64,000 bases of DNA from an uncultured Tissierellia bacterium. Lineage in GTDB: Bacteria; Bacillota; Clostridia; Tissierellales; Tissierellaceae. Of the stretch, positions 19,481-27,992 are shown in pieces. Numbering within the stretch: the first letter of the stretch is position 1; each line of letters starts with the position of its first letter. The position numbers and the translations under genes were made by a program. The stretch is from NCBI GenBank assembly GCA_946402705.1, contig CAMIXG010000001.1, positions 204,230-268,229 on the forward strand, in the 5' to 3' direction. The notes beneath the pieces are model-generated. The model was not told the origin of the DNA. It was given only the letters and a program-made list of their open reading frames with translations, and made no database searches.

Positions 19481-20403
19481 TAACCGTCTCTCCTTTTTAT
19501 CAAATTATTTAATATTTTACTTAAGTCACTTGGTAAATCAGATTTCAATTCTATTAGCTGATTTGTAATTGGATGTATAAACTTTATTTCAGCAGAATGT
19601 AAAAATTGTTTTTTTAAGCCAAATTCATTTTTTCCACTTGCATATACTTGATCCCCAACTATTGGATGATTTATATACTTCATATGCACCCTTATTTGAT
19701 GTGTTCTTCCAGTTTCTAAGTCTGCTCTTATATAAGTATGATTTGGAAACCTATCAAGTACATTATAATGAGTTATAGCATTTTTACTGTTTTTATTTAT
19801 AACTGTCATTACCTGTCTATTAGTTGGATGTCTTCCAATTGGTTCATCAATTGTTCCCTCATCTTCTGAAACAACTCCATTTACTAAAGCCTTATAGCTT
19901 CTCTTTACTTCTTTGTTTCTAAACATCTCTACTAGCTTATAGTAGGCTTCATCTTCTTTTGCTACTAGCATAAGCCCTGAAGTGTCTTTATCTAATCTAT
20001 GAACTATCCCTGGTCTTATTTCATCTTCATTGTTTCCAACCCTACCAAATTCATATAAGATTGCATTTACTAGTGTACCATTTTTATTTCCAGCACCAGG
20101 ATGTACTACCATACCACTAGGTTTATTTATAACAGCCAAATATTCATCTTCATATACTATTTCTAGATTTAAATTTTCTGGAACCAATTCTATTTTTTTC
20201 TCATCTTCTACATTTATATCTACTAAATCACCTTGCTTTAAGCTATAACTAGGTTTTACCTTTTTATCATTAACCCTTATACTTCCATTTTTTATTGCTT
20301 CCTTGATTTCATTTCTAGAAATTTCTTTTATTTCCTTTGATAGATAAGCATCTATTCTTTCGTCTGTATTGTCTTCTATAAGTAATTTTAATTCTATTGC
20401 CAT
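19480..20403 (-). CDS. rluD: RluD-family pseudouridine synthase
   Basis: Large-subunit rRNA pseudouridine synthase of the RluA/RluD family (YlyB type in Bacillus). 307 aa. An S4 RNA-binding domain (about 13-75) is followed by the catalytic domain with [15 protein letters not shown]; the Asp is the catalytic residue (about 137). [12 protein letters not shown] is the C-terminal family motif. The ATG is behind AGGAGG. Position between lspA and pyrR is conserved. Confidence 0.94.
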   Translation of the reverse strand: MAIELKLLIEDNTDERIDAYLSKEIKEISRNEIKEAIKNGSIRVNDKKVKPSYSLKQGDLVDINVEDEKKIELVPENLNLEIVYEDEYLAVINKPSGMVVHPGAGNKNGTLVNAILYEFGRVGNNEDEIRPGIVHRLDKDTSGLMLVAKEDEAYYKLVEMFRNKEVKRSYKALVNGVVSEDEGTIDEPIGRHPTNRQVMTVINKNSKNAITHYNVLDRFPNHTYIRADLETGRTHQIRVHMKYINHPIVGDQVYASGKNEFGLKKQFLHSAEIKFIHPITNQLIELKSDLPSDLSKILNNLIKRRDG

Positions 20404-20411
20404 ATATCCTC

Positions 20412-20861
20412 CTAGTGTAAATCTTTCGCTATAACTATAATGTATACTAATAAAAGAGTACCTAGTACAATGGCTATATCAGCAACATTAAATACTGGGA
20501 AATAATAATTTCCAAATCTTAAACTAAACAAGTCCACAACATATCCATTTAAAAGTCTATCTATAAAATTTCCAAGTGCTCCTGCTAAAATCAAAGACAT
20601 AGAAATTTTCTCTAGGGAGCTCATAATCTTATGATTTTTAAAAATATATCCCACTAGTACTACTACAACTACTGTGGTTATTATTATAAAGAATATTCTT
20701 CTATCTGATAAAACCCCAAAAGCTGCCCCTCTATTTTCAACATAAGTTAGTTCAAAAAAGTTTTTAATTATAACCTTTGAACCCTGATTTTTAAGTGCCT
20801 GTATTGCCCATTTTTTTGTTAACTGATCTATTATTATAATAATGAATGCTGCTATAAACAT
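20412..20861 (-). CDS. lspA: Lipoprotein signal peptidase LspA
   Basis: Aspartyl peptidase that cleaves prolipoprotein signal peptides in the membrane. 149 aa from the chosen ATG at 20861, which has GGAGGT upstream. The frame open to 20918 would be read through a terminator hairpin and is rejected. Four membrane helices; NRGAAFG and GNFIDRL plus FNVADIAI carry the two catalytic Asp residues. Confidence 0.95.
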   Translation of the reverse strand: MFIAAFIIIIIDQLTKKWAIQALKNQGSKVIIKNFFELTYVENRGAAFGVLSDRRIFFIIITTVVVVVLVGYIFKNHKIMSSLEKISMSLILAGALGNFIDRLLNGYVVDLFSLRFGNYYFPVFNVADIAIVLGTLLLVYIIVIAKDLH

Positions 20862-20881
20862 AAGTACCTCCAGTCTGATAA

Positions 20882-20905
20882 AAAAAAGGCCTAAGCCTTT
20901 TAATT
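20882..20905 (-). terminator. Hairpin and T-run between divIVA and lspA
   Basis: On the minus strand a short stem AAAGGC / GCCTTT with loop TTAG is followed by a run of T (plus-strand A-run 20880-20887). It lies inside the operon, so it probably gives partial termination before lspA-rluD-pyrR. Confidence 0.7.
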
Positions 20906-20929
20906 TTTCTCTACTCAAAGTAAAAATGA

Positions 20930-21379
20930 TTAATCTTCAAGCTTAATCTCATCTATTGTTTTTATTTGCGATTCTAAAAACGATTTATATTTACTTTTCA
21001 TAGCATTAAATTCCATTCTTAATATATTTATTTCTGAATTTAATTTTTCTAAATTTCGCTCATTTTTTGTAGTGTCATTTATAGATTTAAGTTCTGCATC
21101 TGCTATGATTATTTCAGCCTTATCTCTAGCAGTTTTTATGATATCTTCACCAGTTGTCTTAGCTATTAATAGTGTTTCTTTCAAAGTGTTTTCCAGATTA
21201 TTATATTTAAAAACCTCATTTTCAAGATCTTCCATCCTACTTCTAAATTCTTGATTTTGGATATATAATTTTCCATAATCCTTAATAATTTCATCTAAAA
21301 AAGTATTAACTTCATCTACTGAATACCCTCTAAAAGATTTACTCAATTTCTTATTTTCTATTTCCAATGGTGTTATCAA
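20930..21379 (-). CDS. divIVA: DivIVA-domain cell division / polarity protein
   Basis: Curvature-sensing coiled-coil protein that recruits division and polar partners. 149 aa. The N-terminal membrane-binding and lipid-insertion segment is clear (ITPLEIENKKLSKSFRGY, then VDEVNTFLDEIIKDY). A heptad coiled coil fills about 30-145. TTG start with AGGGGTG in front. Lies next to sepF and ylmH as in Firmicute division clusters. Confidence 0.94.
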   Translation of the reverse strand: MITPLEIENKKLSKSFRGYSVDEVNTFLDEIIKDYGKLYIQNQEFRSRMEDLENEVFKYNNLENTLKETLLIAKTTGEDIIKTARDKAEIIIADAELKSINDTTKNERNLEKLNSEINILRMEFNAMKSKYKSFLESQIKTIDEIKLED

Positions 21380-21389
21380 ATTTTCACCC

Positions 21390-22187
21390 CTATAAATATA
21401 ATTTTATTTGTATTTTAAATTTATCTTTTTTACTAATTCCCTTTAGTTTATATAATATAGACCTACCATACCTTCTAACAGAAATTAAATCGCCTTCTTT
21501 TATCTCATAAGATATTTTATTTATCGGCTCAAAATTTACCTTTACATTATTGGCAGTTATTATATTTTGACTAGTACTCCTTGATAGATTATAGGTTGTA
21601 CTAATATAAGAATCCAGTCTTAAAGAAGCAATTGTAGTATCTTTAAGCTGAAAATCATCTTCTATATAAACAATATCATCAAAGCTAACTTCTCTTATCT
21701 CAAAATTATTTCTTCCTATCTTTTCTAGATTTGTATAAATATAGTTACCAAGTTCTGACTTAACTATTATATCTGCATAATTTTCATGAAGTATAATGTC
21801 TCCAACCTTGCTCCTATTTATACCAGTTCCCATTATTCCACCTAGAAAATCTTTATGACTTAGACCATCCATATTACCTTCTAATCTAAAAACTAATAGA
21901 TTAGAGTCCTTACTTGTAAAATAGTGATAATCAGGATAGATTATCACTATTTGTCTTTCAGCATTTTCATATCCTCCAAATATACTATATCCAATTTGAG
22001 GTAATCTATTTAATATAGATTTTGCTACTTTAATGCTAAAAGGATCCAAGAAGTCAGTAGTTTGAATAGTATAATTTTTAATAACTATTTCTACGATATC
22101 TAAGATCCTATTCATATTCTTAATTTGTTCTAAATCATTTATATGAGATAAATATTTTTCTTTGTCTATTTTATTAAAGTTGTCCAT
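21390..22187 (-). CDS. ylmH: S4-domain RNA-binding protein YlmH
   Basis: 265 aa. The N-terminal two thirds are the YlmH family region (FGGYENAERQI, the IMGTGINRSKVGDI motif). The C-terminus (about 185-245) is an S4 RNA-binding domain with SLRLDSYIS and a GDLISVRRYGR end. Bacillus YlmH binds 50S-tRNA complexes and has been linked to ribosome quality control, which would connect it to RqcH encoded 8 kb away. ATG behind AGGAG. Between sepF and divIVA; no ylmG gene is present. Confidence 0.92.
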   Translation of the reverse strand: MDNFNKIDKEKYLSHINDLEQIKNMNRILDIVEIVIKNYTIQTTDFLDPFSIKVAKSILNRLPQIGYSIFGGYENAERQIVIIYPDYHYFTSKDSNLLVFRLEGNMDGLSHKDFLGGIMGTGINRSKVGDIILHENYADIIVKSELGNYIYTNLEKIGRNNFEIREVSFDDIVYIEDDFQLKDTTIASLRLDSYISTTYNLSRSTSQNIITANNVKVNFEPINKISYEIKEGDLISVRRYGRSILYKLKGISKKDKFKIQIKLYL

Positions 22188-22229
22188 GCTACTATCTCCT
22201 AAATAATTCTACATCTACAAGGTTCTATC

Positions 22230-22670
22230 TTACCAAGAAAAGATTCCCTTGCTTTTTAATTCATCTTTTAGTCCGTCAATTTCAACACTGTTAGGTGCTA
22301 GTACAAAAATGTCCTTTGTAACTTTTTGAATGCTTCCTTCAAGTGAATATAAGCCACCATTAATGAAATCAAAAATTTGTCTTTTAGTGTTAACATCTAA
22401 TTGCTCTAAATTAACAACTACAGTTTTTCTCATTTTTAAATCATTCACTATCATTGGTGCTTCGTCATAACTTAAAGGTTCGTGAACAACTATTTTCATG
22501 TTAATATTTGTATGTAAACTAACAACATTGTTGTTTACTTTTCTTAACTTTTGTTGTTCTTGTTGTTCTAATGCTTCCTCATAATGGCTATCTTCGTAGA
22601 TTTCATCTTCATAGTCATCATCATTCATTCCCATAAAATCTTTAAACTTTTCTACTAAACCTTCACTCAT
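22230..22670 (-). CDS. sepF: Cell division protein SepF
   Basis: FtsZ-binding, membrane-associated protein that bundles FtsZ. 146 aa from the ATG at 22670 behind AAGGAGG; the frame open to 22748 has no such signal. The N-terminal amphipathic membrane anchor (MSEGLVEKFKDFMG) is followed by an acidic linker and the SepF domain (about 60-146) with the dimer/FtsZ-binding core (KRQIFDFINGGLY). Confidence 0.95.
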   Translation of the reverse strand: MSEGLVEKFKDFMGMNDDDYEDEIYEDSHYEEALEQQEQQKLRKVNNNVVSLHTNINMKIVVHEPLSYDEAPMIVNDLKMRKTVVVNLEQLDVNTKRQIFDFINGGLYSLEGSIQKVTKDIFVLAPNSVEIDGLKDELKSKGIFSW

Positions 22671-22754
22671 ACTTAAAACCTCCTTAATAAAAAAACAATT
22701 ACTTAAATACATTATACACTCTTTTTGCCATTTGGTAAATGGTATCATTCTGAT

Positions 22755-24047
22755 TTAGTCTATTATTTTCCCGTCTTTTATTCCTTTTGGTTTTAAAAAC
22801 ACTTCATCAAATATATTTATAGTTCTGATTGTGCCCTGTTTTTCATTGCTAACATAGCCATTATCATCACCCATTTTTACATATACATTCTCTTCATCTT
22901 CTGCCAGTATTATAATCGGTCTAAATCTTGCAATCCCGCTTATATCCTTAACCATAACACCCTTAACTTTTTCTTCTTCTATGACACTTGTCTTAGGTAT
23001 TTTAAAGCCCATTGTATTTGATTCTATAACTCTTATCTTAGGAAATCTCTTTGTATAAAAGTCTTGTAACTTACTTCTAAATTCTAAAATTATTACAGCT
23101 TTATTTTTAAATTTATTTATTGTTACAATTTTCCCTTCTAATTCTTCACCATTATCTATTTGAACTGTTAGAGTTTTTTTATCTCCAAGTTTATTGACCA
23201 ATTTTATATCATCTATTTTTATGGCTAAATGCCACTTAAAATTATCAATGGTTTTAAATATCGGACTATCTGTTTCTACTGCAAAAGATTTTTGCTCCTT
23301 AGTTATCTTAGATTTTTTCCCTGGTTTTTCAGTATTTTCTTCTATGTCCTTATTGATTTTATCATATGTATACTTTTCAAAATCCTTATCAACATATGCG
23401 TTTTCGTATCCGTCAATATTATAACTTATCATAGCTGCTTCATCTATATAATAATCCTTTACATTTTCATGTAATAAACCAAATAACTCTTCTCTTCTTT
23501 TTTCAAGTTGCGCCAAGGTATCGTTTCCCTCTTGAATTGTGGTCTCGCCACCTGTCAAAGATTGTAGTTGTTCCCTTAATATATATATATTATCAACCTT
23601 ATTATTTTTTACAGCTATTTGTATGTTATTTTTCAACTCTTTTATTAAGTCCTCTTTTGACACATCACTATTTTCACTTAAGTTGACTCTAACATTTTTT
23701 ATCTCATTAATAGATTTGTTGATTTGCTCTAACTCATTTTCAAACTTAGAACTTCCTTCTGTTGCAGTAAGTACACTTACCTTACTTCCAGATGCAGCTC
23801 TTTCTCCTTCACCTATTAAGGTCTCAACATTTCCTTTATTTGTAGCATAATATACCTTCTCATCCTTTATAATAACTCCTGTTGTCTCCAAAGTTTCCAT
23901 ATATGTAGACACTGTAGGTCTCATGGTTCCACTATTTTTAAAGAAAGGCAGAGGAACAACCCTAAGAAGTAAATATATTATTACAAAAATAAATAGAAAT
24001 TTTAAAACCTTACTCATATTCAACTTATTTTTTTTATCATTCTTCAT
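22755..24047 (-). CDS. HlyD-like single-pass membrane protein of the division cluster
   Basis: 430 aa. A basic N-terminus and one membrane helix (about 14-34) are followed by a region resembling the membrane-fusion (HlyD-type) barrel-sandwich half-motif (VIIKDEKVYYA, then GERAASGSKVS at about 78-88), a coiled coil (about 98-205), and a C-terminal beta-rich domain (about 265-425). No transporter gene is adjacent. It sits 84 bases before sepF, where many Firmicutes have ylmE. The HlyD likeness is inferred from layout; a role in division is a guess from context. Confidence 0.7.
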   Translation of the reverse strand: MKNDKKNKLNMSKVLKFLFIFVIIYLLLRVVPLPFFKNSGTMRPTVSTYMETLETTGVIIKDEKVYYATNKGNVETLIGEGERAASGSKVSVLTATEGSSKFENELEQINKSINEIKNVRVNLSENSDVSKEDLIKELKNNIQIAVKNNKVDNIYILREQLQSLTGGETTIQEGNDTLAQLEKRREELFGLLHENVKDYYIDEAAMISYNIDGYENAYVDKDFEKYTYDKINKDIEENTEKPGKKSKITKEQKSFAVETDSPIFKTIDNFKWHLAIKIDDIKLVNKLGDKKTLTVQIDNGEELEGKIVTINKFKNKAVIILEFRSKLQDFYTKRFPKIRVIESNTMGFKIPKTSVIEEEKVKGVMVKDISGIARFRPIIILAEDEENVYVKMGDDNGYVSNEKQGTIRTINIFDEVFLKPKGIKDGKIID

Positions 24048-24070
24048 AAACTACCACCTATATCTGCTTT

Positions 24071-24442
24071 TTAGGAAGCAAAAAATTTTCCATATTTTTT
24101 TGTTACCTTTAGTTTTAAAATTTCATTTAATTTAATTTCCTTTATATTATTAGGTTTTGTAACTATCCTAATTATACCTTCATTAAATTTACCACCTAGT
24201 AATATCCCTTTATATATTCTATTCTCAGTGATGATTTTAAGTTCATCTCCTGTTTTTAAATATACTTGATTATATATAAAAGAGTTCATATCAAGACCAT
24301 TTAGATCTGACTTTCTTATATTTTTATTATCAATTATTATAATATTTTTTTTAAGATAATATTTTTCCCTAAGTACAGAAAAGACATATCCTAAAATACT
24401 TACTATTAAAGATATTATTAGTATTATTTTAATATAAATCAA
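24071..24442 (-). CDS. Hypothetical membrane-anchored protein
   Basis: 123 aa; not recognised. An N-terminal membrane helix (about 4-22) is followed by a basic stretch and a mainly beta soluble part (about 33-118), with ITENRIYKGILLGG reminiscent of small SH3-like or Sm-like barrels. TTG start behind GGAGG. It is the first gene of the HlyD-like/sepF/ylmH/divIVA run, 23 bases from the next gene. Confidence 0.6.
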   Translation of the reverse strand: MIYIKIILIISLIVSILGYVFSVLREKYYLKKNIIIIDNKNIRKSDLNGLDMNSFIYNQVYLKTGDELKIITENRIYKGILLGGKFNEGIIRIVTKPNNIKEIKLNEILKLKVTKKYGKFFAS

Positions 24443-24668
24443 TTTTAAACCTCCAATAGATAGATTATATCACATAATTTTTTATAATTAAATCAATATC
24501 AATTATGATAAGATTATTTATGACTTTGTAAGCATAAAAAAAACAAGGTGATTATCACCTTAATCTTATATAAATCTTTTCTTATTTAAAATTTAAAATG
24601 ATACTAATAAGATATAAGACCTAATATAGATAAAACAATTATCATTCTAAGTCTTATATTATACTAGC
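24443..24668. other. Intergenic region between padR and the division cluster
   Basis: 226 bases. It contains the PadR-side terminator (24535-24561) and a larger inverted repeat ATATAAGAC/GTCTTATAT (24612-24620 and 24651-24659) just after the padR stop. The promoter of the downstream division cluster should be near 24450-24530, but no strong -35/-10 pair stands out. Confidence 0.5.
24535..24561 (-). terminator. Terminator after the PHP-padR operon
   Basis: Stem AAGGTGA (24545-24551) against TCACCTT (24555-24561) followed on the minus strand by eight T (plus-strand A-run 24535-24543). Confidence 0.85.
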
Positions 24669-25052
24669 CTATTCATTATAAATATCCTTTAAGATACTAT
24701 CTATTATCACTTTTGAATCCTCAAAGGCTGGTTTGTTTTTTCTCTTTAAAACCTTATACTGCTCTATGCCCTTATCTGTTATCCTATATCTCTTTATTGA
24801 TCTTTTATTAGGTTCATCCCATGTACCAACGATATAGCCATCTGATTCAAGTTCTGTTAGGAGTGGATAAACCATTCCTGGACTTGGCTCCCATCTGTTG
24901 TTTAATCTTATTTTTATTTCCTCTATTATTTTATTTCCATAGTAGGACTTATCTATTAGTAAATTTAAAATATACATTCTAACAAAGGCTGTTGTACTTA
25001 TTTTTGTTGGAAACTGCCTTTGTCTTGTACTTGTTTTTTCGATTTTATTCAC
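24669..25052 (-). CDS. PadR-family transcriptional regulator
   Basis: 127 aa winged-helix regulator. LLIDKSYYGNKIIEEI and PGMVYPLLTELESDGYI are the PadR family DNA-binding core (about 30-75), followed by a strand with RYRITDKGIEQYK. The C-terminal dimer helix is short (about 100-125), as in the PadR-s1 type. GTG start behind AAAGGGG. It overlaps the PHP gene by 8 bases, so the two are made together. The effector and targets are unknown; autoregulation is possible. Confidence 0.9.
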   Translation of the reverse strand: MNKIEKTSTRQRQFPTKISTTAFVRMYILNLLIDKSYYGNKIIEEIKIRLNNRWEPSPGMVYPLLTELESDGYIVGTWDEPNKRSIKRYRITDKGIEQYKVLKRKNKPAFEDSKVIIDSILKDIYNE

Positions 25053-25866
25053 CCCTTTTAGTAAAATAGTCTATACTTTCCACCTCTAGTGTATAATCAC
25101 CCATACCATCTCTTCCTTTTAATCCCTCTCCATGAAAGTCTGAGCCTGCTGTTATTTTAAGTTTATTTTCTCTGGCAATTTTCATAAAGTACTCGCTTAA
25201 TTCTTCATCATGCTTAGGATGTATACACTCTACACCTTGTAAATCAAATTTTATAACCTCTAAAAAGTTTTCTCTGGATAAATCCCCTGGATGGGCTACT
25301 ACTGTTATGCCTCCAGCATTATGAATATAATCAATAGCATCTGGAACCTTTAGCTTGAATTTTTCTACAAAGGCTGGTGCATCATTACCTAAATAACTAC
25401 TAAAGGCTTCTTCCATATCCTTTACATAGCCCTTTTCTATAAGTATATGCCCTATAAGTGGCCTACCTATGCTTTTATTTTCTCCTCTAGCTCTTACCTC
25501 TTCAAAATCTAAATCTACACCTAGAGCATTTAACTTTTCAACTATTTCTATAGCTCTGTTATACCTGTGCACCTTTAAATCTCTAGTCATATTTATTATC
25601 TTCTTATCTTCATAGTCTATAAAATAACCTAAAATATGAACTTCTTCCCCTCCATGTACACAACTTATCTCTATACCTGGTATTATCTTTATATTTTTAC
25701 CTTTAGCAAACTCCATTGCTTCGCTTATTCCATCTATTGTATCATGGTCTGTTATCGCTATTACATCTATTTTTTTCTCTATTGCCATACTCACTATTTC
25801 AGAAGGTGTATTTAGTCCATCTGAAAATGTTGTATGCATATGCATGTCAGTTATAATACTTATCAC
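25045..25866 (-). CDS. PHP-domain phosphoesterase
   Basis: 273 aa metal-dependent PHP phosphoesterase of the TrpH/RNase AM-like type. Metal ligands are visible in DMHMHTTFSDG (about 7-17), ITDHDTIDG (about 38-46), the middle VHGGEEVHILGY, VVAHPGD (about 194-200) and AGSDFHGEG. Members of this family hydrolyse 3',5'-nucleoside bisphosphates or short oligoribonucleotides. GTG start behind AAGG. First gene of a two-gene unit with padR. Confidence 0.88.
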   Translation of the reverse strand: MISIITDMHMHTTFSDGLNTPSEIVSMAIEKKIDVIAITDHDTIDGISEAMEFAKGKNIKIIPGIEISCVHGGEEVHILGYFIDYEDKKIINMTRDLKVHRYNRAIEIVEKLNALGVDLDFEEVRARGENKSIGRPLIGHILIEKGYVKDMEEAFSSYLGNDAPAFVEKFKLKVPDAIDYIHNAGGITVVAHPGDLSRENFLEVIKFDLQGVECIHPKHDEELSEYFMKIARENKLKITAGSDFHGEGLKGRDGMGDYTLEVESIDYFTKRGE

Positions 25867-25914
25867 CGCTACCTTCTCTTATTCTTGAGTCTATTTATTT
25901 TTTTCTTAGCTTCT

Positions 25915-25943
25915 ATTATAACCCTAATAAAAATTTACTACAA
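25915..25943 (-). promoter_or_regulatory. Promoter of the PHP-padR operon
   Basis: On the minus strand TTGTAG (25938-25943), a 17-base spacer and a perfect TATAAT (25915-25920). About 40 bases separate it from the GTG start. Confidence 0.65.
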
Positions 25944-25983
25944 ATTTTTTGATTAAAATTTTATCTTATTATAATAAAAAATA

Positions 25984-26014
25984 AAAAAAATCTACCTATA
26001 TGGTAGATTTTTTT
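25984..26014 (-). terminator. Terminator after spoVS
   Basis: AAAATCTACC and GGTAGATTTT arms with a TATAT loop, ending one base before the spoVS stop on the coding side; A-run on the far side gives a T-tail on the transcript. Confidence 0.88.
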
Positions 26015-26275
26015 CTATCTTGGTTCAACTATTAGTTTAATAGCTGTTCTTTCTTCACCGTCTATCGTAATGTCTGTAAATGCTGGAATACATATTAGGT
26101 CAATTCCACTTGGAGCAACAAAGCCTCTAGCTATTGCTATAGCTTTGATAGATTGATTCAAAGCCCCAGCCCCTATTGCTTGAATTTCTGCACTTCCTTT
26201 TTCTCTTAAAACACCTGCAAGAGCTCCTGCAACAGAATTTGGTACTGATTTAGCTGATACTTTTAATACATCCAT
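26015..26275 (-). CDS. spoVS: Stage V sporulation protein S (Alba-fold)
   Basis: 86 aa, full-length SpoVS with the invariant LKVSAKSVPNSVAGALAG start and the GAGALNQSIKAIAIARG core. A small putative nucleic-acid-binding regulator of septation and spore coat assembly in Bacillus. ATG behind GAGGAGG. Follows rny, although the usual intervening ymdB is absent. SpoVS also occurs in non-sporulating bacteria, so it does not prove sporulation. Confidence 0.96.
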   Translation of the reverse strand: MDVLKVSAKSVPNSVAGALAGVLREKGSAEIQAIGAGALNQSIKAIAIARGFVAPSGIDLICIPAFTDITIDGEERTAIKLIVEPR

Positions 26276-26317
26276 TGTAATGCCTCCTCTTAACTATAAA
26301 TTTTATATTTTATAAAT

Positions 26318-27862
26318 TTACTTAGCGTATTCAATAGCCCTAGTTTCTCGAATGACATTTACTTTGATTTGTCCTGGGTAATCTAATTCTTGTTCTATTC
26401 TATTACCTATGTTTCTTGCCATATTTACGATTTCACTTTCAGATACATCTTCAGGTTTTACAAGTATTCTAACTTCTCTACCTGCCTGTATTGCAAAAGA
26501 TTGCTCTACTCCTTCAAATGAGTTTGCAATTCTTTCTAAAGTTTCTAAACGTTTGATATATAGCTCTAAAGTTTCTCTTCTAGCTCCTGGTCTAGCTGCC
26601 GATATAGCATCTGCTGCCTGAACTAATATAGCTTCTATTGTAGATGGTTCAACATCACCATGATGTGCTTCTATACCATGGATAACCTCTTCCGACTCAC
26701 CATATTTTCTGGCTAAGTCTACACCTATCTCAACATGCGGTCCTTCCACTTCATGGTCTATTGATTTACCTATATCATGAAGTAGTCCTGCTCTTTTTGC
26801 TATTTTTTCATTAGCTCCAATTTCAGCTGCCATCATACCTGCTAAATGTGCAACCTCTATAGAATGTTTTAATACATTCTGACCATAAGATGTTCTATAT
26901 TTTAATCTACCTAGATACTTGATAAGTTCTGGATGAAGACCATGAACATTTGTATCAAATGCTGCTTGTTCTCCTTCTTCTTTTATCATAAGATTAACTT
27001 CATCTTCAGCCTTTTTAACCATTTCTTCTATTCTAGCAGGATGAATTCTACCATCTACGATTAGTTTTTCTAGAGATATTCTAGCAACCTCGCGACGAAT
27101 AGGATTAAATCCTGATAAAACTACTGCTTCTGGAGTGTCATCTATTATTAAGTCAATTCCTGTTAAAGTTTCAAGAGCCCTTATATTTCTACCCTCTCTA
27201 CCTATAATTCTACCTTTCATCTCATCGTTTGGTAAATTTACAACTGTAACAGTTGTTTCTGCAACATGGTCGGATGCATATCTTTGAATTGCTGTAGATA
27301 TAATTTCCCTAGCTTTCTTATCTGCTTCTTCTCTAGCTTTGCTTTCCATCTCTTTTATCATTATTGCTGATTCTTGTACTATTTCTTTTTCAATATTACT
27401 TAGTAATAAATTTTTAGCCTCTTCACTAGTAAGACCAGATAATTTTTCCAACTGTTCAAGCTGTTCTTTATATATATCATCTAGCTTAGTTTCTCTAAGA
27501 TTTAGTTCTTCTTCTTTAGAACTTAGATTTTCTTCCTTCTTATCTATCATCTCAGATCTACGATCTACAGTTTCCTCTTTAGTTATAATTCTTTTTTCAA
27601 AATTTTGCAATTCTAGCTTGCTCTTTTTGATTTCATTTTCTGCTTCGGTTCTTCTCATATGAACTTCTTCTTTAGCTTCTAATAGTAGTTCTTTTTTCTG
27701 AGATTCTCCTTCTCTAGCTGCATTTTCTATTGTTCTCTTAGCTATTTCTTCAGCGCTGTTTAGTTTTCCTTCAGCTATATTCTTTCTTATAATAAATCCT
27801 ATAATTATTCCAACTAACGCGCCAATAACTACAAATAGTATTTCGATTTCTAACACCTCCAT
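26318..27862 (-). CDS. rny: Ribonuclease Y
   Basis: Membrane-anchored endoribonuclease that starts mRNA turnover. 514 aa: membrane helix (about 8-26), long Glu/Lys coiled coil (about 30-200), KH domain with [13 protein letters not shown] (about 217-229), HD domain with LLHDIGKS (about 357-364) and the conserved C-terminal part. The start is uncertain. The only in-frame ATG has no upstream ribosome site; a GGAGG forms codons 1-3 instead, which would suit a rare ATC/ATA start a few codons later. Confidence 0.96.
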   Translation of the reverse strand: MEVLEIEILFVVIGALVGIIIGFIIRKNIAEGKLNSAEEIAKRTIENAAREGESQKKELLLEAKEEVHMRRTEAENEIKKSKLELQNFEKRIITKEETVDRRSEMIDKKEENLSSKEEELNLRETKLDDIYKEQLEQLEKLSGLTSEEAKNLLLSNIEKEIVQESAIMIKEMESKAREEADKKAREIISTAIQRYASDHVAETTVTVVNLPNDEMKGRIIGREGRNIRALETLTGIDLIIDDTPEAVVLSGFNPIRREVARISLEKLIVDGRIHPARIEEMVKKAEDEVNLMIKEEGEQAAFDTNVHGLHPELIKYLGRLKYRTSYGQNVLKHSIEVAHLAGMMAAEIGANEKIAKRAGLLHDIGKSIDHEVEGPHVEIGVDLARKYGESEEVIHGIEAHHGDVEPSTIEAILVQAADAISAARPGARRETLELYIKRLETLERIANSFEGVEQSFAIQAGREVRILVKPEDVSESEIVNMARNIGNRIEQELDYPGQIKVNVIRETRAIEYAK

Positions 27863-27906
27863 TTTTATTTAGTTTTCAAATTTCATTTTAAAATTCATAA
27901 CATATT

Positions 27907-27951
27907 AAAAAAATTATTAAATACTAGCACAAAAATACAATTCTAGTATTT
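27907..27951 (-). terminator. Terminator after the Mre11/Rad50-like operon
   Basis: AAATACTAG (27919-27927) pairs with CTAGTATTT (27943-27951) around a 15-base loop; on the minus strand it is followed by AATAATTTTTTT. The loop is longer than usual, so efficiency is uncertain. Confidence 0.6.
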
Positions 27952-27992
27952 ATTTCATTTTATTACTAATTTATGATGATGTCAAGCTTGAA

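Noticed and set aside
20862..20918. Longer lspA start at 20918
   Set aside because: It would translate through the divIVA terminator hairpin; an ATG with a strong SD lies at 20861.
24612..24659. Inverted repeat ATATAAGAC...GTCTTATAT after padR as a terminator or attachment site
   Set aside because: The loop is about 30 bases and no T-run follows; a proper terminator lies just downstream. No integrase or duplicated target supports an attachment site.
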